Shown: positions 46,657 to 56,231 of the stretch, in pieces
Layout: each line of letters starts with the position of its first letter
Position numbering within the stretch: the stretch's first letter is position 1
From: Komagataeibacter rhaeticus
GTDB taxonomy: Bacteria; Pseudomonadota; Alphaproteobacteria; Acetobacterales; Acetobacteraceae
DNA: 64,000 nucleotides
Reading direction: 5' to 3'
Assembly: GCF_003207855.1 (NCBI RefSeq)
Contig: NZ_NKTZ01000001.1
Location: 124,001 to 188,000, forward strand
Program-made: the position numbers and the translations under genes
The notes under the pieces: generated by a model
Seen by the model: only the letters and a program-made list of their open reading frames with translations
What the model was told of the DNA's origin: nothing
Database searches by the model: none

Positions 46657-48129
46657 ATGTCATGGCAGAAAAGTAGCATGAGATCCTGTTCCGGCACCTT
46701 CCGAGAGACTGTGTACCTGCCGCTGGCCGTCATACTGTTCCTGGCGCTTGCCATCCGTATCCTGCTGGTTTTCCTGTCCCCTGGGCCATTACGGGCAGAC
46801 GAGTTCTTCCAGTATATGGAGCCAGCCTACCATCATATTACCGGCCATGGTGTCTTTACATGGGAATGGCGCCACGGAATCCGCTCCTGGCTGCTGCCGG
46901 ACATGATTGCGGGCATGCTGAAGGCCGGTCATGCGCTTGGACTTGGGTATAGTGCCAGTTTCGTGCGCAGTGTGCTGGCGGTGGGCTCACTGGCGCTGGT
47001 CGCGGGTTTTGTCTGGGCCGGATGGCTGACCGAGGGGCTGGAGGGCGCATGGATTTGTGGAATGGCCGCTGCCTTCTGGCCCGACATGGTCAATGCATCC
47101 TTCCGCACGCTGGGTGAAACCATTGGCGGCAACATGCTGGTGCTGAGTGTGCTTGTCATCTACATCGCGATGAAACGGCGGGGCAGGGCGCATGTCCGCG
47201 CGCCCGTGCTGTTCCTGTCCGGGCTGCTGGCCGGCTGCGCCTTTGCATTCCGTTTCCATCTGGCGCCAGCACTCCTGCTGGAAGTCGCCCTTGTGGTCTA
47301 TCTGGCGGGGCCGCGTGCCATTGTCCCGATCGCGGGTGGTCTGGTCGTGCCCGTATGTGTGCTGGGTATCGTGGATTACCAGACGCTGGGCCATCCGTTT
47401 CAGTCCATATACAAGAATTTCCAGATGAACGTGAACGAAGGGGTCGCCCTTCGTTATGGCAGCATGCCCATGGCATTCTACCTGTTCGGACTGTTCCATT
47501 ACTGGGGCGCGGCCTTTGTGCCGGTATTCTGGCTGTTCTGGAAAGGCATGCGGCAACAGCAATACATGGCATCCATTCCATTATTCATCCTGTTATATTT
47601 TTCGCTCATTTCCCATAAGGAAATGTCCTTCATCTATGCCGCGATCCCGATCGTGATCCTTGTGGCATCACTGGCCCTTGCCGGACTGGTCCGCTCGGGC
47701 CGCGTCATGCCCCTTCCACTGGTGGTGGGGGGGATGGTGGTTCTGGAACTGGGGGTCTTTGCGTCGTCCTATGCGGATGAAATCCATCGCAACAACCGGA
47801 TCATGGTCATGCAGATGAAGGCGGCGCAGATGCCCGACATGTGCGGCATGGCGCTGGTGGGGCGGGATGGCGGATGGTGGCTGTCGGGTGGCTACAGCCA
47901 CATGAAACCGGGCCATGCCCTGTATCTGCTGACATCCGGCCGTGATGGCGATGTGCCCGCATCGCAATACAACTACGTCATCGGGGGCGACGGATTCGAC
48001 ATCTTCAATCCCGATGCGCGGAAGATCACCTGCAAGACGGGTGTCTGCCTGTATCACGTCAATTCGCAATGCGGCGGCACGCCAGATTACACCCAGTTCT
48101 CCCGCGCCCTGGCGGGTATGAATGAATGA
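46657..48129 (+). CDS. GT22-family alpha-mannosyltransferase (ALG9/PIG-B-like)
   Basis: A 490-residue GT-C enzyme. The first loop has LRADEFFQYMEPAYHHITG and then GVFTWEWRHGIRSWLLP, the signature of GT22 mannosyltransferases (HPDE.fQ..E..H, TWEW....R.W..P). Later HKEMSFIYAAIPIVIL corresponds to the HKE.RF..P..P pattern. About ten helices are visible, with a soluble C-terminal tail containing Cys (CGMALVG, CKTGVCLYH, QCGG). GT22 proteins use dolichyl/polyprenyl-phosphate-mannose to build N-glycan or GPI precursors in eukaryotes; bacterial members are rarer. The polyprenyl-phosphate glycosyltransferases at 40.5-42.6 kb could supply the donor. Start ATG at 46657; an internal Met at residue 8 is possible. 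Confidence 0.82.
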   Translation: MSWQKSSMRSCSGTFRETVYLPLAVILFLALAIRILLVFLSPGPLRADEFFQYMEPAYHHITGHGVFTWEWRHGIRSWLLPDMIAGMLKAGHALGLGYSASFVRSVLAVGSLALVAGFVWAGWLTEGLEGAWICGMAAAFWPDMVNASFRTLGETIGGNMLVLSVLVIYIAMKRRGRAHVRAPVLFLSGLLAGCAFAFRFHLAPALLLEVALVVYLAGPRAIVPIAGGLVVPVCVLGIVDYQTLGHPFQSIYKNFQMNVNEGVALRYGSMPMAFYLFGLFHYWGAAFVPVFWLFWKGMRQQQYMASIPLFILLYFSLISHKEMSFIYAAIPIVILVASLALAGLVRSGRVMPLPLVVGGMVVLELGVFASSYADEIHRNNRIMVMQMKAAQMPDMCGMALVGRDGGWWLSGGYSHMKPGHALYLLTSGRDGDVPASQYNYVIGGDGFDIFNPDARKITCKTGVCLYHVNSQCGGTPDYTQFSRALAGMNE

Positions 48130-48135
48130 AGGCCC

Positions 48136-48159
48136 CAGACGGACAGAAGCGTCCGTCTG
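48136..48159 (+). terminator. Hairpin after the GT22-type gene
   Basis: CAGACGGA (48136-48143) pairs with TCCGTCTG (48152-48159), 7 bases past the stop. A T-run is absent. Confidence 0.45.
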
Positions 48160-48191
48160 CCGTCCTGACGCCTGAACCGCTTCCCGGTCGT

Positions 48192-48226
48192 GAAAAGCGG
48201 GGAGCCGCCCGTTGCGGCGGTTCCCC
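48192..48226 (-). terminator. Intrinsic terminator of trehalase gene
   Basis: An 11-bp stem (48199-48209 with 48216-48226, one G-T pair) and, on the minus strand, a TTTT run at 48197-48194. Confidence 0.75.
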
Positions 48227-48236
48227 CTGATCTGTT

Positions 48237-51032
48237 CTATTTGGAAGGAACCACGTTCTCGCCCGCTGCGGGGCGGCCAGCCGTCGTGGCGTCCTGTGTG
48301 GCCTGATCCGCCGTCGGGGACGGGGCCGTGGTCGCGCCATCGTCCTTTGATGAAGGCGCGGCGGAGGACGGCGTGGCCGCCTGCGTGGCCCCAGCCGCCT
48401 GTTCCGTGCCAGCCGGCGGTACCGACCCGGGGGTGGTTGCGGCGGGCACGGCCTGCGCGGGCGCGCCGGATGGGGCTGCCGCCGGTGTTCCGGTTGTGGT
48501 GCTGGCGGGTTGTGCTGTCTGTCCCGTGGCCGCCGGCGTATCCGTAGCCGTAGTGGCGGGTCTGGCTGGTGGCGCGCCCGGTATGATCGTGGTGGGGGTG
48601 GGGGCACTTGCCCCCACGGTCGACATCTGCGGCAGCGCCGGGGTCGGGGCAACCGGGCGCGGGGTCAGGGTTACGGTCGGCTGGGTGTAGCGGCTCAGGG
48701 CATCGCTGTCGCTCTGCACGCCATAGGCATTCATGGGCGGCAGGGGCTGGGGCGATGGCTGGTCCGCCGCCGGGTTGCGGTCAAGCACCACGCGGGTGTT
48801 CTGCGGGTAGCGGTTCATCAGGCCAAGCAGCGTGCCATTGGTCCAGCCAAAGCCGATCTGCATGGGGTATTCGCCGCCACCCTTGCCGCCCTTGGGGCTG
48901 ATGAAGGGATTGACCACGTCGTATTTTTCCAGCAGCACGCCGGATTTTTCATACGTGCCGATCACACGCCCCATCCACCGGGCCGCGATATCGCTGGCCA
49001 GCGCGTCATAGCCGTACTGGTTCAGGCCCTTGACCGCCATCCACTGCAGCGGCGCCCAGCCATTGGGCGAATCCCACTGCTGGCCGCTGCCGCTGCGTTC
49101 GGTGGCGATCAGGCCACCGACCTTGAGCAGTTCCTTGCGGATGGTCTCGGACACGGCCTTGGCCTGTTCCGGTGTTGCCATCTGCAGGAACAGCGGCACG
49201 GCGGTAGCGCCCGACAGGATGGAGGTGGATTCCCCCTTCTTCCAGTCATAGTCGATGAAGGCGGCACGCCGTTCATCCCACAGGATACGCTGCGCGGCGT
49301 CTATGCGCCCCTGCGCCAGGCGGCTGTAGCGGGCGGCGGCTTCCTTGTCGCCCTTCAGGTCATAGGCATGCGCCAGGGTCTGCTGCAGGTGCGGGATCAG
49401 GAAGTTGAGTTCCACCGTCAGCAGGTCCGTGGTGTGGATGGTGGACAGGGTATGCCCGTCGGCCAGCCAGCGCGAGGAGAAGTCCCACCCCGTTTCCGAC
49501 CCCGCGCGCAGGTCACGGTAGACTTCTTCCTTCGGGCGGCCGGACTGGGCGGCGGTGGCGATGTCCTCCGGGTAGCTTTCATCGCGCGGGGTGTCCATGT
49601 CATCCCAGTGGCGGTTCATGACCGTGCCGTCGGGCAGGCGGACCACATGGCGGTAGGCCCCGCCGGGGGGCACGGAATCCTGCCCGTCCATCCAGTAATC
49701 GTATTCCGCTTGCAGTTCGGGCAGGAAGGTGGTGTAGGCCACCTGTCCGTCATGCATGGCCAGCAGGTCCACCATGAGCGAGAAGAACGGTGCCTGCGAA
49801 CGGCTGAGGTAATAGGTCCGGCTGCCGTTGGGAATGTGGCCGTAGCGGTCGATCATCGAGGCCATGTCGCGGATCATGTCGCGCATGAGGTCGATCTTCT
49901 GGTTTTCGTACAGCCCGATCATGGTGAAGTAGCTGTCCCAGTAATACAGCTCACTGAAACGCCCGCCCGGCACCACGTAGGTATAGGGCAGCGGCAGCTG
50001 GGAGGAATAGGCCACCTGCGTGTCTGGCGGGCGGCTCAGCACGTCCCACATGCCGTTTATGTAGTCGCGCACGTTTTCATCGGGGCTGCGCTGGTAGGAT
50101 ACGGTCTTGCGTTCGGGCAGGGTGAAGTGCCGGGCCACGAAATCCTTCAGCGAGAAATCGGGCCGCAGCCGGGCGGTGTTGTATTCCGCCATCAGGTCGG
50201 CCGGGGCCTCGTCGGGTATGGCGTCGGCCGCGGTCTTGGCATCGGTATAGATATGCGCCTCGCCAATGGCCTCAAACAGGCCCGCCAGCACGATGGAGGG
50301 CGGCCGCAGGTCCTGCGCCAGTGCCGCCGGCGCCCCCGCGTCGGACAGCAGGGCGGTGGCGGGGGGGACGGGTGTGCTGCCGCTGGAAGCCGGCCCTTCC
50401 TTGTGCACGACCTGTGCGGGCTGGGTGCCCGGCGCGGGCGGCGGGGCGGGCACGGTCTGGCTGGCCTGATCCGGGCCTGCGGGCATGGCCGTGCCAGCGG
50501 GGGCCGGTGAGGCGGCGGCGGGTGCGCCGTCCTGTGCCGGGACCGTAGCGGTGCCGGGCGGTGCTGCCGGGGCGGCGGATGGCGCGGGTTGCGGCGCGGA
50601 TTGTGGTGCGGACTGGGCAGGCTGCGTGCCCGTGGCCCCGGTGGGGGGGGCTGATCCGGGTGTGGCCTCCTGCGTGGGCGCGGCCTGTGGCGGCGTGTGG
50701 GGGGCGGGTGTCGGGTCCTGTGGCGCGGGTGGCATGCTGCCGCTCCCCGAAAGCGGTTCGGGTGTCGGGACGGAATAGGTCTGCGCCCCGTCAGTTACCG
50801 GTCCGGTCGCGGGCGGCGGGGTGGAAAGGGCGGGAGCCGCTGCCGTCCCATCCGTACCGTGCGGTGCGGATGAGATGGAAGCGGGCGCAGCTGCCAGTTC
50901 CGCCTGTGGGGTGGCGGGTGCTGTCTGGGCCAGTGCTGACGTACCGGCGTAGAGAAGGCCGGCCAGCACAAGCCCGGCCTGACGGGGCGCGGACCGGGAC
51001 AGACTTGAACCGCACAGGAGGGAAACTTTCAC
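48237..51032 (-). CDS. treA: Periplasmic trehalase (GH37) with long Pro/Ala-rich tails
   Basis: A 931-residue secreted alpha,alpha-trehalase, splitting trehalose to glucose. Both GH37 signatures are present: PGGRFSELYYWDSYF and QWDSPNGWAPLQW, with core elements YINGMWDVLSRPP, RDESYPEDI and YDVVNPF. I chose GTG at 51032 (VKVSLLCGSSLS), since it gives a signal peptide ending near ALA-QTAPATP; the frame is open to 51221. A region of roughly 170 residues before the catalytic domain and about 170 after it is rich in Pro, Ala, Thr, Gly and Gln (for example PAQSAPQSAPQPAPSAAPAA), unlike E. coli TreA of about 565 residues. The tails may serve as linkers in the periplasm or attach the enzyme to the envelope. 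The GTG has no strong ribosome site. Confidence 0.9.
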   Translation of the reverse strand: MKVSLLCGSSLSRSAPRQAGLVLAGLLYAGTSALAQTAPATPQAELAAAPASISSAPHGTDGTAAAPALSTPPPATGPVTDGAQTYSVPTPEPLSGSGSMPPAPQDPTPAPHTPPQAAPTQEATPGSAPPTGATGTQPAQSAPQSAPQPAPSAAPAAPPGTATVPAQDGAPAAASPAPAGTAMPAGPDQASQTVPAPPPAPGTQPAQVVHKEGPASSGSTPVPPATALLSDAGAPAALAQDLRPPSIVLAGLFEAIGEAHIYTDAKTAADAIPDEAPADLMAEYNTARLRPDFSLKDFVARHFTLPERKTVSYQRSPDENVRDYINGMWDVLSRPPDTQVAYSSQLPLPYTYVVPGGRFSELYYWDSYFTMIGLYENQKIDLMRDMIRDMASMIDRYGHIPNGSRTYYLSRSQAPFFSLMVDLLAMHDGQVAYTTFLPELQAEYDYWMDGQDSVPPGGAYRHVVRLPDGTVMNRHWDDMDTPRDESYPEDIATAAQSGRPKEEVYRDLRAGSETGWDFSSRWLADGHTLSTIHTTDLLTVELNFLIPHLQQTLAHAYDLKGDKEAAARYSRLAQGRIDAAQRILWDERRAAFIDYDWKKGESTSILSGATAVPLFLQMATPEQAKAVSETIRKELLKVGGLIATERSGSGQQWDSPNGWAPLQWMAVKGLNQYGYDALASDIAARWMGRVIGTYEKSGVLLEKYDVVNPFISPKGGKGGGEYPMQIGFGWTNGTLLGLMNRYPQNTRVVLDRNPAADQPSPQPLPPMNAYGVQSDSDALSRYTQPTVTLTPRPVAPTPALPQMSTVGASAPTPTTIIPGAPPARPATTATDTPAATGQTAQPASTTTGTPAAAPSGAPAQAVPAATTPGSVPPAGTEQAAGATQAATPSSAAPSSKDDGATTAPSPTADQATQDATTAGRPAAGENVVPSK

Positions 51033-51274
51033 GAGACGCCATTTCTCCGAACAATGAAAACCTGATCTTTGCACAATGCCCTGCCTTGGTCTGGTATCAC
51101 AAAGGGAAACCGTGCGGATGGAGGGAAGTTCATTTTCAGGCATGGTGCCTGTCATGAACAGGCACCCGCTTTCCCCCATGGGGCGAAACCGGCTATGCTG
51201 GGTGCCCTTTTGGCCCCACATGGGCCGAGCGTTCGTGATTTTTTTCCCGTTCCGCCAACCGGAGTCGCCGCTTC

Positions 51275-52735
51275 ATGCCCTCATCCCTTCAGGGTCTTAC
51301 CCCGCTGGCCGCAACCGATGCCCTGTTTTACGAACGCGCCGGTGCCCGCCTTGGCCGCCCGGATGCCGAGCGTCTGGTCAACCAGGCGCTTACCGGCATG
51401 GATGATGGCGAGCTTTTCCTGGAATATCGTGAAAGCGAGGCCATTTCCCTTGATGAAGGCGTGATCCGCTCCGCCACCTTCGATACCTCATCCGGCTTTG
51501 GCCTGCGTGCCGTGCTGGAAGAGGAAACCGGCTTCGCCCATTCCGATGAAATCAGCGAAAGTGCCATCCGCCGCGCGGCCGAGACCGTGACCCAGATCCG
51601 CTCCGGCCGCACCGGCACGCTGGCCGTGGGGCCGCGCGCGACCAACCACCGCCTGTATCCCGACATCAACCCGCTGGCGGAGGGCACGTTTGCCTCCCGT
51701 GCCGCCATGCTGTCCGAACTGGATGCCTATGCCCGCGCGCGTGATCCGCGTGTGGTACAGGTCATGGCATCGCTTTCGGCGGAATGGCAGGCCGTGCAGA
51801 TCATCCGCCCCGACGGGCAGCGCATGGCCGATATCCGACCGCTGGTACGCATGAATGTATCGGTGGTGGTGGAACAGGACGGGCGGCGTGAAAGTGGCGG
51901 CCACGGCCTGGGCGGGCGTTATGCCTATACCCGCCTGCTTGCACCGCAGGTCTGGCAGGGCGCGGTTGACGAGGCCCTGCGCATGGCGCTGGTCAACCTG
52001 GATGCCCGGCCCGCGCCTGCGGGCGAGATGGAAGTGGTACTGGGTGCCGGCTGGCCCGGCATCCTGCTGCATGAGGCCGTGGGCCATGGGCTGGAAGGGG
52101 ATTTCAACCGCAAGGGCACATCGGCCTTTGCGGGGCTTATGGGCAAGCGGGTGGCGGCACCGGGTGTGACCGTGGTGGATGATGGCACCCTGCCCGAGCG
52201 CCGGGGCAGCCTGACCATCGATGATGAAGGTACCCCCACCAGCCGCACCGTGATGATCGAGGATGGTATCCTGACCGGCTACCTGCAGGACCGGCTCAAT
52301 GCCCGGCTGATGGGTGTGCCGCCGACGGGCAACGGGCGTCGGCAGTCCTATGCCCACGCGCCCATGCCGCGCATGACCAACACCATCATGCTGGGTGGTG
52401 ACGCCACGACCGAGGACATGATCCGCAGCACGAAACGTGGCCTGTACGCGGTCAATTTTGGCGGGGGTCAGGTGGATATCACGTCCGGCAAGTTCGTGTT
52501 CGCCGCGTCCGAGGCGTATATGATCGAGGACGGGAAGATCACATTCCCCGTGCGCGGGGCCACCCTGATTGGCAATGGCGCGGATGCCATGACCAAGGTC
52601 ACCATGATTGGCAGCGAACCCGCGCTGGACCCCGGCATCGGCACCTGTGGCAAGTCGGGGCAGGGCGTGCCGGTGGGCGTCGGCCAGCCCACGCTCAAGA
52701 TGACCGGCCTGACCGTGGGCGGCACGGGCGGCTGA
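51275..52735 (+). CDS. tldD: Metalloprotease TldD
   Basis: A 486-residue TldD/PmbA-family zinc protease subunit. The metal motif is HEAVGH (His266, Glu267, His271) in LLHEAVGHGLEGDFNRKGTS. Other features are FLEYRESEAISLDEGVIRSAT, GFGLRAVLEEETGFA, and VGVGQPTLKMTGLTVGG near the end. TldD works with PmbA (TldE) to degrade unfolded peptides and mature some peptides; no pmbA gene is in this window. The ATG at 51275 fits the usual length. It converges with pdxJ across repeat copy 2. Confidence 0.94.
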   Translation: MPSSLQGLTPLAATDALFYERAGARLGRPDAERLVNQALTGMDDGELFLEYRESEAISLDEGVIRSATFDTSSGFGLRAVLEEETGFAHSDEISESAIRRAAETVTQIRSGRTGTLAVGPRATNHRLYPDINPLAEGTFASRAAMLSELDAYARARDPRVVQVMASLSAEWQAVQIIRPDGQRMADIRPLVRMNVSVVVEQDGRRESGGHGLGGRYAYTRLLAPQVWQGAVDEALRMALVNLDARPAPAGEMEVVLGAGWPGILLHEAVGHGLEGDFNRKGTSAFAGLMGKRVAAPGVTVVDDGTLPERRGSLTIDDEGTPTSRTVMIEDGILTGYLQDRLNARLMGVPPTGNGRRQSYAHAPMPRMTNTIMLGGDATTEDMIRSTKRGLYAVNFGGGQVDITSGKFVFAASEAYMIEDGKITFPVRGATLIGNGADAMTKVTMIGSEPALDPGIGTCGKSGQGVPVGVGQPTLKMTGLTVGGTGG

Positions 52736-52756
52736 ACCATAAAAAATAGGGATCAG

Positions 52757-52833
52757 ACGTTTTTGGGTGCCGCCTTTTTTCAAAAAGGCGGCGTTCTTCG
52801 AAGCTTTTTGGAAAAAAGCTTCACCAAAAACTT
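52757..52833. repeat. Three-way-junction repeat element, copy 2
   Basis: Near-identical to 16593-16669: outer arms ACGTTTTTGG (52757-52766) and CCAAAAACTT (52824-52833) enclose a perfect GCCGCC-T-run/A-run-GGCGGC hairpin and a GAAGC-T-run/GCTTC hairpin. It sits between converging tldD and pdxJ. Confidence 0.85.
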
Positions 52834-52841
52834 CTTGTTTT

Positions 52842-53591
52842 TTAAGCGCCTCGTGCCGCCGCCATGACCGCTTTCATATGGCGGATGACTGCGGGCAGCC
52901 CGTCAAAAATGGCCTGCCCGATCAGGAAATGCCCGATGTTCAGTTCCATCACCTGCGGCAGGGCCGCGACGGGACTTACGTTTTCATAGCTCAGGCCATG
53001 GCCCGCATGGACTTCCAGCCCGCATCGCGCCGCATGTTCCGCCCCCATGGCCAGGCGGCCCAGTTCCACCGCACGGGCGGCCTCATCCACCGCATCGGCA
53101 TAGGCGCCGGTATGCAGTTCGACCACGGCCGCGCCCAGTTGTGCGGCGGCTTCGATCTGGGCGGCATCAGGGTCGATAAAGAGTGAAACCCGGATTCCGG
53201 CATCCCGCATGCGCGTGATGCGCGGGGCAAGGCTTGCGGCTTGCCCGCGCACGTCCAGCCCGCCTTCGGTCGTGACCTCCTGCCGCCGTTCGGGTACCAG
53301 GCAGCAGGCATGCGGGCGCAGGCGGGTGGCGATGGTGGTCATTTCCTCGGTGGCCGCCATTTCCATGTTCAGTGGAATGGCAAGTGCTGCGCGCAGGCGC
53401 TCAAGGTCGGTATCGCGGATGTGGCGGCGGTCTTCGCGCAGGTGGGCGGTAATGCCATCCGCCCCGGATTCCTGGGCCAGCAGTGCCGCCAGTACCGGGT
53501 CGGGATGCGTGCCGCCACGCGCGTTGCGCACGGTGGCGACGTGGTCGATGTTCACGCCCAGCCGGACCGGGGCGGAGGGAAAGGTGTTCAT
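52842..53591 (-). CDS. pdxJ: Pyridoxine 5'-phosphate synthase PdxJ
   Basis: A 249-residue TIM-barrel enzyme joining 3-amino-2-oxopropyl phosphate and 1-deoxyxylulose-5-phosphate to give pyridoxine phosphate, the last ring-forming step of the DXP-dependent vitamin B6 route. Visible motifs are [77 protein letters not shown] and [13 protein letters not shown]. Length is usual. It overlaps pdxA by four bases, so the two are coupled. Confidence 0.97.
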   Translation of the reverse strand: MNTFPSAPVRLGVNIDHVATVRNARGGTHPDPVLAALLAQESGADGITAHLREDRRHIRDTDLERLRAALAIPLNMEMAATEEMTTIATRLRPHACCLVPERRQEVTTEGGLDVRGQAASLAPRITRMRDAGIRVSLFIDPDAAQIEAAAQLGAAVVELHTGAYADAVDEAARAVELGRLAMGAEHAARCGLEVHAGHGLSYENVSPVAALPQVMELNIGHFLIGQAIFDGLPAVIRHMKAVMAAARGA

Positions 53592-54577
53592 GTCGGGTTC
53601 CTGTGTTCGGCCATCCGGCCTGCCATGCGCAGGGCGGCGACAAGGCTGGCCGGGTCGGCCACGCCGCGCCCGGCGATGTCAAAGGCCGTGCCGTGGTCGG
53701 GTGACGTGCGGATGATCGGCAGCCCCAGCGTGGTGTTGACCCCGTTTGTCATGTCGATGGTCTTGAGCGGGATCAGCGCCTGGTCATGGTACATGCACAT
53801 CGCCACGTCATAGCGCGCGCGTGCGGGGGGCGTGAACAGGGTGTCCGGCGGCCAGGGGCCGGTGATGTCCATGCCGTCACGGCGCAGGGTTTCGATTGCA
53901 GGGATGATGAGGGTCTGCTCTTCCGTACCCATGCTGCCGTCCTCACCCGCATGGGGGTTCAGCCCGGCCATGGCGATGCGGGGGGCCGCAATGCCGAAAT
54001 CACGGATCAGGGCCGCATGGGTGGTGCGGGTGGCGGCGATGATGCCTTCGGTCGAGAGTTCGTCCAGCGCGCGGCGCAGGCTGACATGGATGGTGATGGG
54101 CACCACGCGCAGTTCGGGGCAGGCCAGCATCATCACCTCGCGCCCCGGCACGTTGCACAGGGCGGCAAGATATTCGGTATGGCCGGGATAGGCGAACCCC
54201 GCCTTCTTCAGCACGATCTTGCTGATCGGGTTGGTCACGACCGCGCCCGCCTGCCCGTTGCGGGCCAGTTCCACCGCACGCGCGATGGATGTGGTGATGG
54301 CGCCAGCGTTGCGGCTGTCCGGCTGGCCGGGGGTGACGGGGGCGGCAAGGGCGACCGGCAGCACGGGCACTGCCTGGGCAAACACGTCCGCCACCTGCCC
54401 GATGGTGCCGATGTCGCGCACCGGCACGCCGTGGCGCGCGATCAGGGCCGCGTCCCCCACCACGGCAAAACGGATGGTGCCGCCGCGCAGGGCCTGCCAC
54501 GCGCCCGCCGTGATTTCCGGCCCGATTCCCGCTGGGTCGCCCATGGTCAGGGCAAGGGGGCGGTTTTCCTCAGGCAT
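53588..54577 (-). CDS. pdxA: 4-hydroxythreonine-4-phosphate dehydrogenase PdxA
   Basis: A 329-residue NAD-dependent enzyme that makes the PdxJ substrate. It has [15 protein letters not shown] at the N-terminus, [25 protein letters not shown] with the metal and substrate His, [16 protein letters not shown], and [16 protein letters not shown]. Together with PdxJ this completes a key part of DXP-dependent B6 synthesis. It overlaps the upstream peptidase gene by eight bases and pdxJ by four bases, giving a three-gene operon. Confidence 0.97.
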   Translation of the reverse strand: MPEENRPLALTMGDPAGIGPEITAGAWQALRGGTIRFAVVGDAALIARHGVPVRDIGTIGQVADVFAQAVPVLPVALAAPVTPGQPDSRNAGAITTSIARAVELARNGQAGAVVTNPISKIVLKKAGFAYPGHTEYLAALCNVPGREVMMLACPELRVVPITIHVSLRRALDELSTEGIIAATRTTHAALIRDFGIAAPRIAMAGLNPHAGEDGSMGTEEQTLIIPAIETLRRDGMDITGPWPPDTLFTPPARARYDVAMCMYHDQALIPLKTIDMTNGVNTTLGLPIIRTSPDHGTAFDIAGRGVADPASLVAALRMAGRMAEHRNPT

Positions 54578-55976
54578 CTGCGGGGGCCATGGCGTGCAGG
54601 ATGCGGATCCATGAACGCATGCCCTTGTGGAAGGAGGTCAGTTCATATTTCTCGTTGGGCGAATGGGCGCGGTCATCATCCAGCGCGAAACCCACCAGCA
54701 GGGCAGGCATGTCCAGTATGCGCTGCATGTCGCCCGCAACCGGGATCGAGCCGCCACAGCCGATGGTCACGGCCGGGGTGTTCCATTCATCACTCAGTGC
54801 CTGCAGGGTCAGCCGCAGGCCGAAGGCATCATCGGGCAGCGCACTGGCCATCGAGCCGCCGCAGGGGGTGAAGGTGACCGTGCAGTCATCGGGCAGCATG
54901 GCACGCACATGGGCGCAGAAAGCCTGCCGGATGCGCACGGGGTCCTGCCCCGCCACCAGCCGGAACGAGACCTTGGCCACGGCCTCGCCCGGCAGCACGG
55001 TCTTGAAACCCTCGCCGGTATAGCCGCTGGAGATGCCATTGATCTCGAAACTGGGGCGGCACCATGTCTGCTCGATGGCGGTATAGCCTTTCTCGCCCGC
55101 CGGGATGGAAAGCCCCACTTCCCCAAGGAAGGTCGCGTCATCGGGTGCGATTTCGCGCCAGCGCGCACGGAGCGCGGGTGAGGGGTCTTCCACGCCCGCA
55201 TAAAAGCCGGGCAGCACGACGCGGCCGGTTTCACCATCGCGGATGGACGACAGGACGGTACACAGCAGTTCCGCCGGGTTGCGCGCGGCGTTGCCGTATA
55301 TGCCGGAATGCAGGTCGCGCGTTGCGCAGCGCAGGTGGATTTCCTCGCCCAGCATGCCGCGCAGCGTGGTGGTGATGGCGGGCACGCCGGGCAGCATGGC
55401 GGTATCGCAGATCAGCCCTACTTCGGCGCGCAGTTCATCCCGGTGGGCTTCCATGAAGGGGACAAGATTGGGGCCGCCGCATTCTTCCTCGCCTTCGATC
55501 AGCAGCGAGACGCGCACCGGCAGGGTGCCCGTGGTGGCGCGGATGGCGCGGATGGCCTCGATGAAGGTCATGACCTGGCCCTTGTCGTCCGATGCGCCGC
55601 GCGCGACGATGCGCCTTGCGCCATCCGGGCCGGCAACCAGCCCCGGCTCGAACGGACCGCTTTCCCACAGGGCCAGCGGGTCGACGGGCTGCACGTCGTA
55701 ATGGCCATAGAACAGCACATGCGGCCCGGCGGGGGGCGTGCGGTCATGGGCGACCAGAATGGGGTGGCCGGGTGTTTCATGCATGGTGACGTCAAAGCCG
55801 AGGCCGTCAAGTTCATCACGCAGCCACATCGCTGCCCGCCTGCAGTCATCGGCATGTTCGGGCTGGGTGGAGATGCTGGGAATGCGCAGGAACGCGAACA
55901 GCCGCGCCAATGCCGCATCGAGTGTGCGGTCCGCCTGTTCCAGGACTGGAGAAAGGGTGGAAGGGGAGGCGGTCAT
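54570..55976 (-). CDS. M20-family metallopeptidase (dipeptidase-like)
   Basis: A 468-residue zinc peptidase of the M20 family. It shows [15 protein letters not shown], the metal ligand segment [31 protein letters not shown] with the bridging Asp, [14 protein letters not shown], and a dimerisation domain followed by [13 protein letters not shown] and a C-terminal His ([12 protein letters not shown]). Members act on dipeptides such as carnosine-like substrates; the substrate here is unknown. I chose the ATG at 55976, preceded by GGAG at the right distance; the frame is open to 56081. It is the first gene of the peptidase-pdxA-pdxJ operon. Confidence 0.88.
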   Translation of the reverse strand: MTASPSTLSPVLEQADRTLDAALARLFAFLRIPSISTQPEHADDCRRAAMWLRDELDGLGFDVTMHETPGHPILVAHDRTPPAGPHVLFYGHYDVQPVDPLALWESGPFEPGLVAGPDGARRIVARGASDDKGQVMTFIEAIRAIRATTGTLPVRVSLLIEGEEECGGPNLVPFMEAHRDELRAEVGLICDTAMLPGVPAITTTLRGMLGEEIHLRCATRDLHSGIYGNAARNPAELLCTVLSSIRDGETGRVVLPGFYAGVEDPSPALRARWREIAPDDATFLGEVGLSIPAGEKGYTAIEQTWCRPSFEINGISSGYTGEGFKTVLPGEAVAKVSFRLVAGQDPVRIRQAFCAHVRAMLPDDCTVTFTPCGGSMASALPDDAFGLRLTLQALSDEWNTPAVTIGCGGSIPVAGDMQRILDMPALLVGFALDDDRAHSPNEKYELTSFHKGMRSWIRILHAMAPADA

Positions 55977-56231
55977 GCGTACTCCATATGCGAAAACAGG
56001 CATCCGGCAGCCCGGACGGGGAGAGGCGATTGTGCCTGTTATGGATGCAAAAGCAACGTGTCCCGGCGCTATGGGTCGCATCCGTCAGGCCACGGGCGTG
56101 GGAGAGGCACGGGTGTTCAGGCGGCAATATTTTCCATCCGGCCGGGCCATGCCCCGCAATGGAGGAATTGATGGTTCCCGGCGGATATCTGTTATAGGGT
56201 CAGGATCGGAACAGGGTTTTGAATTACCAAT

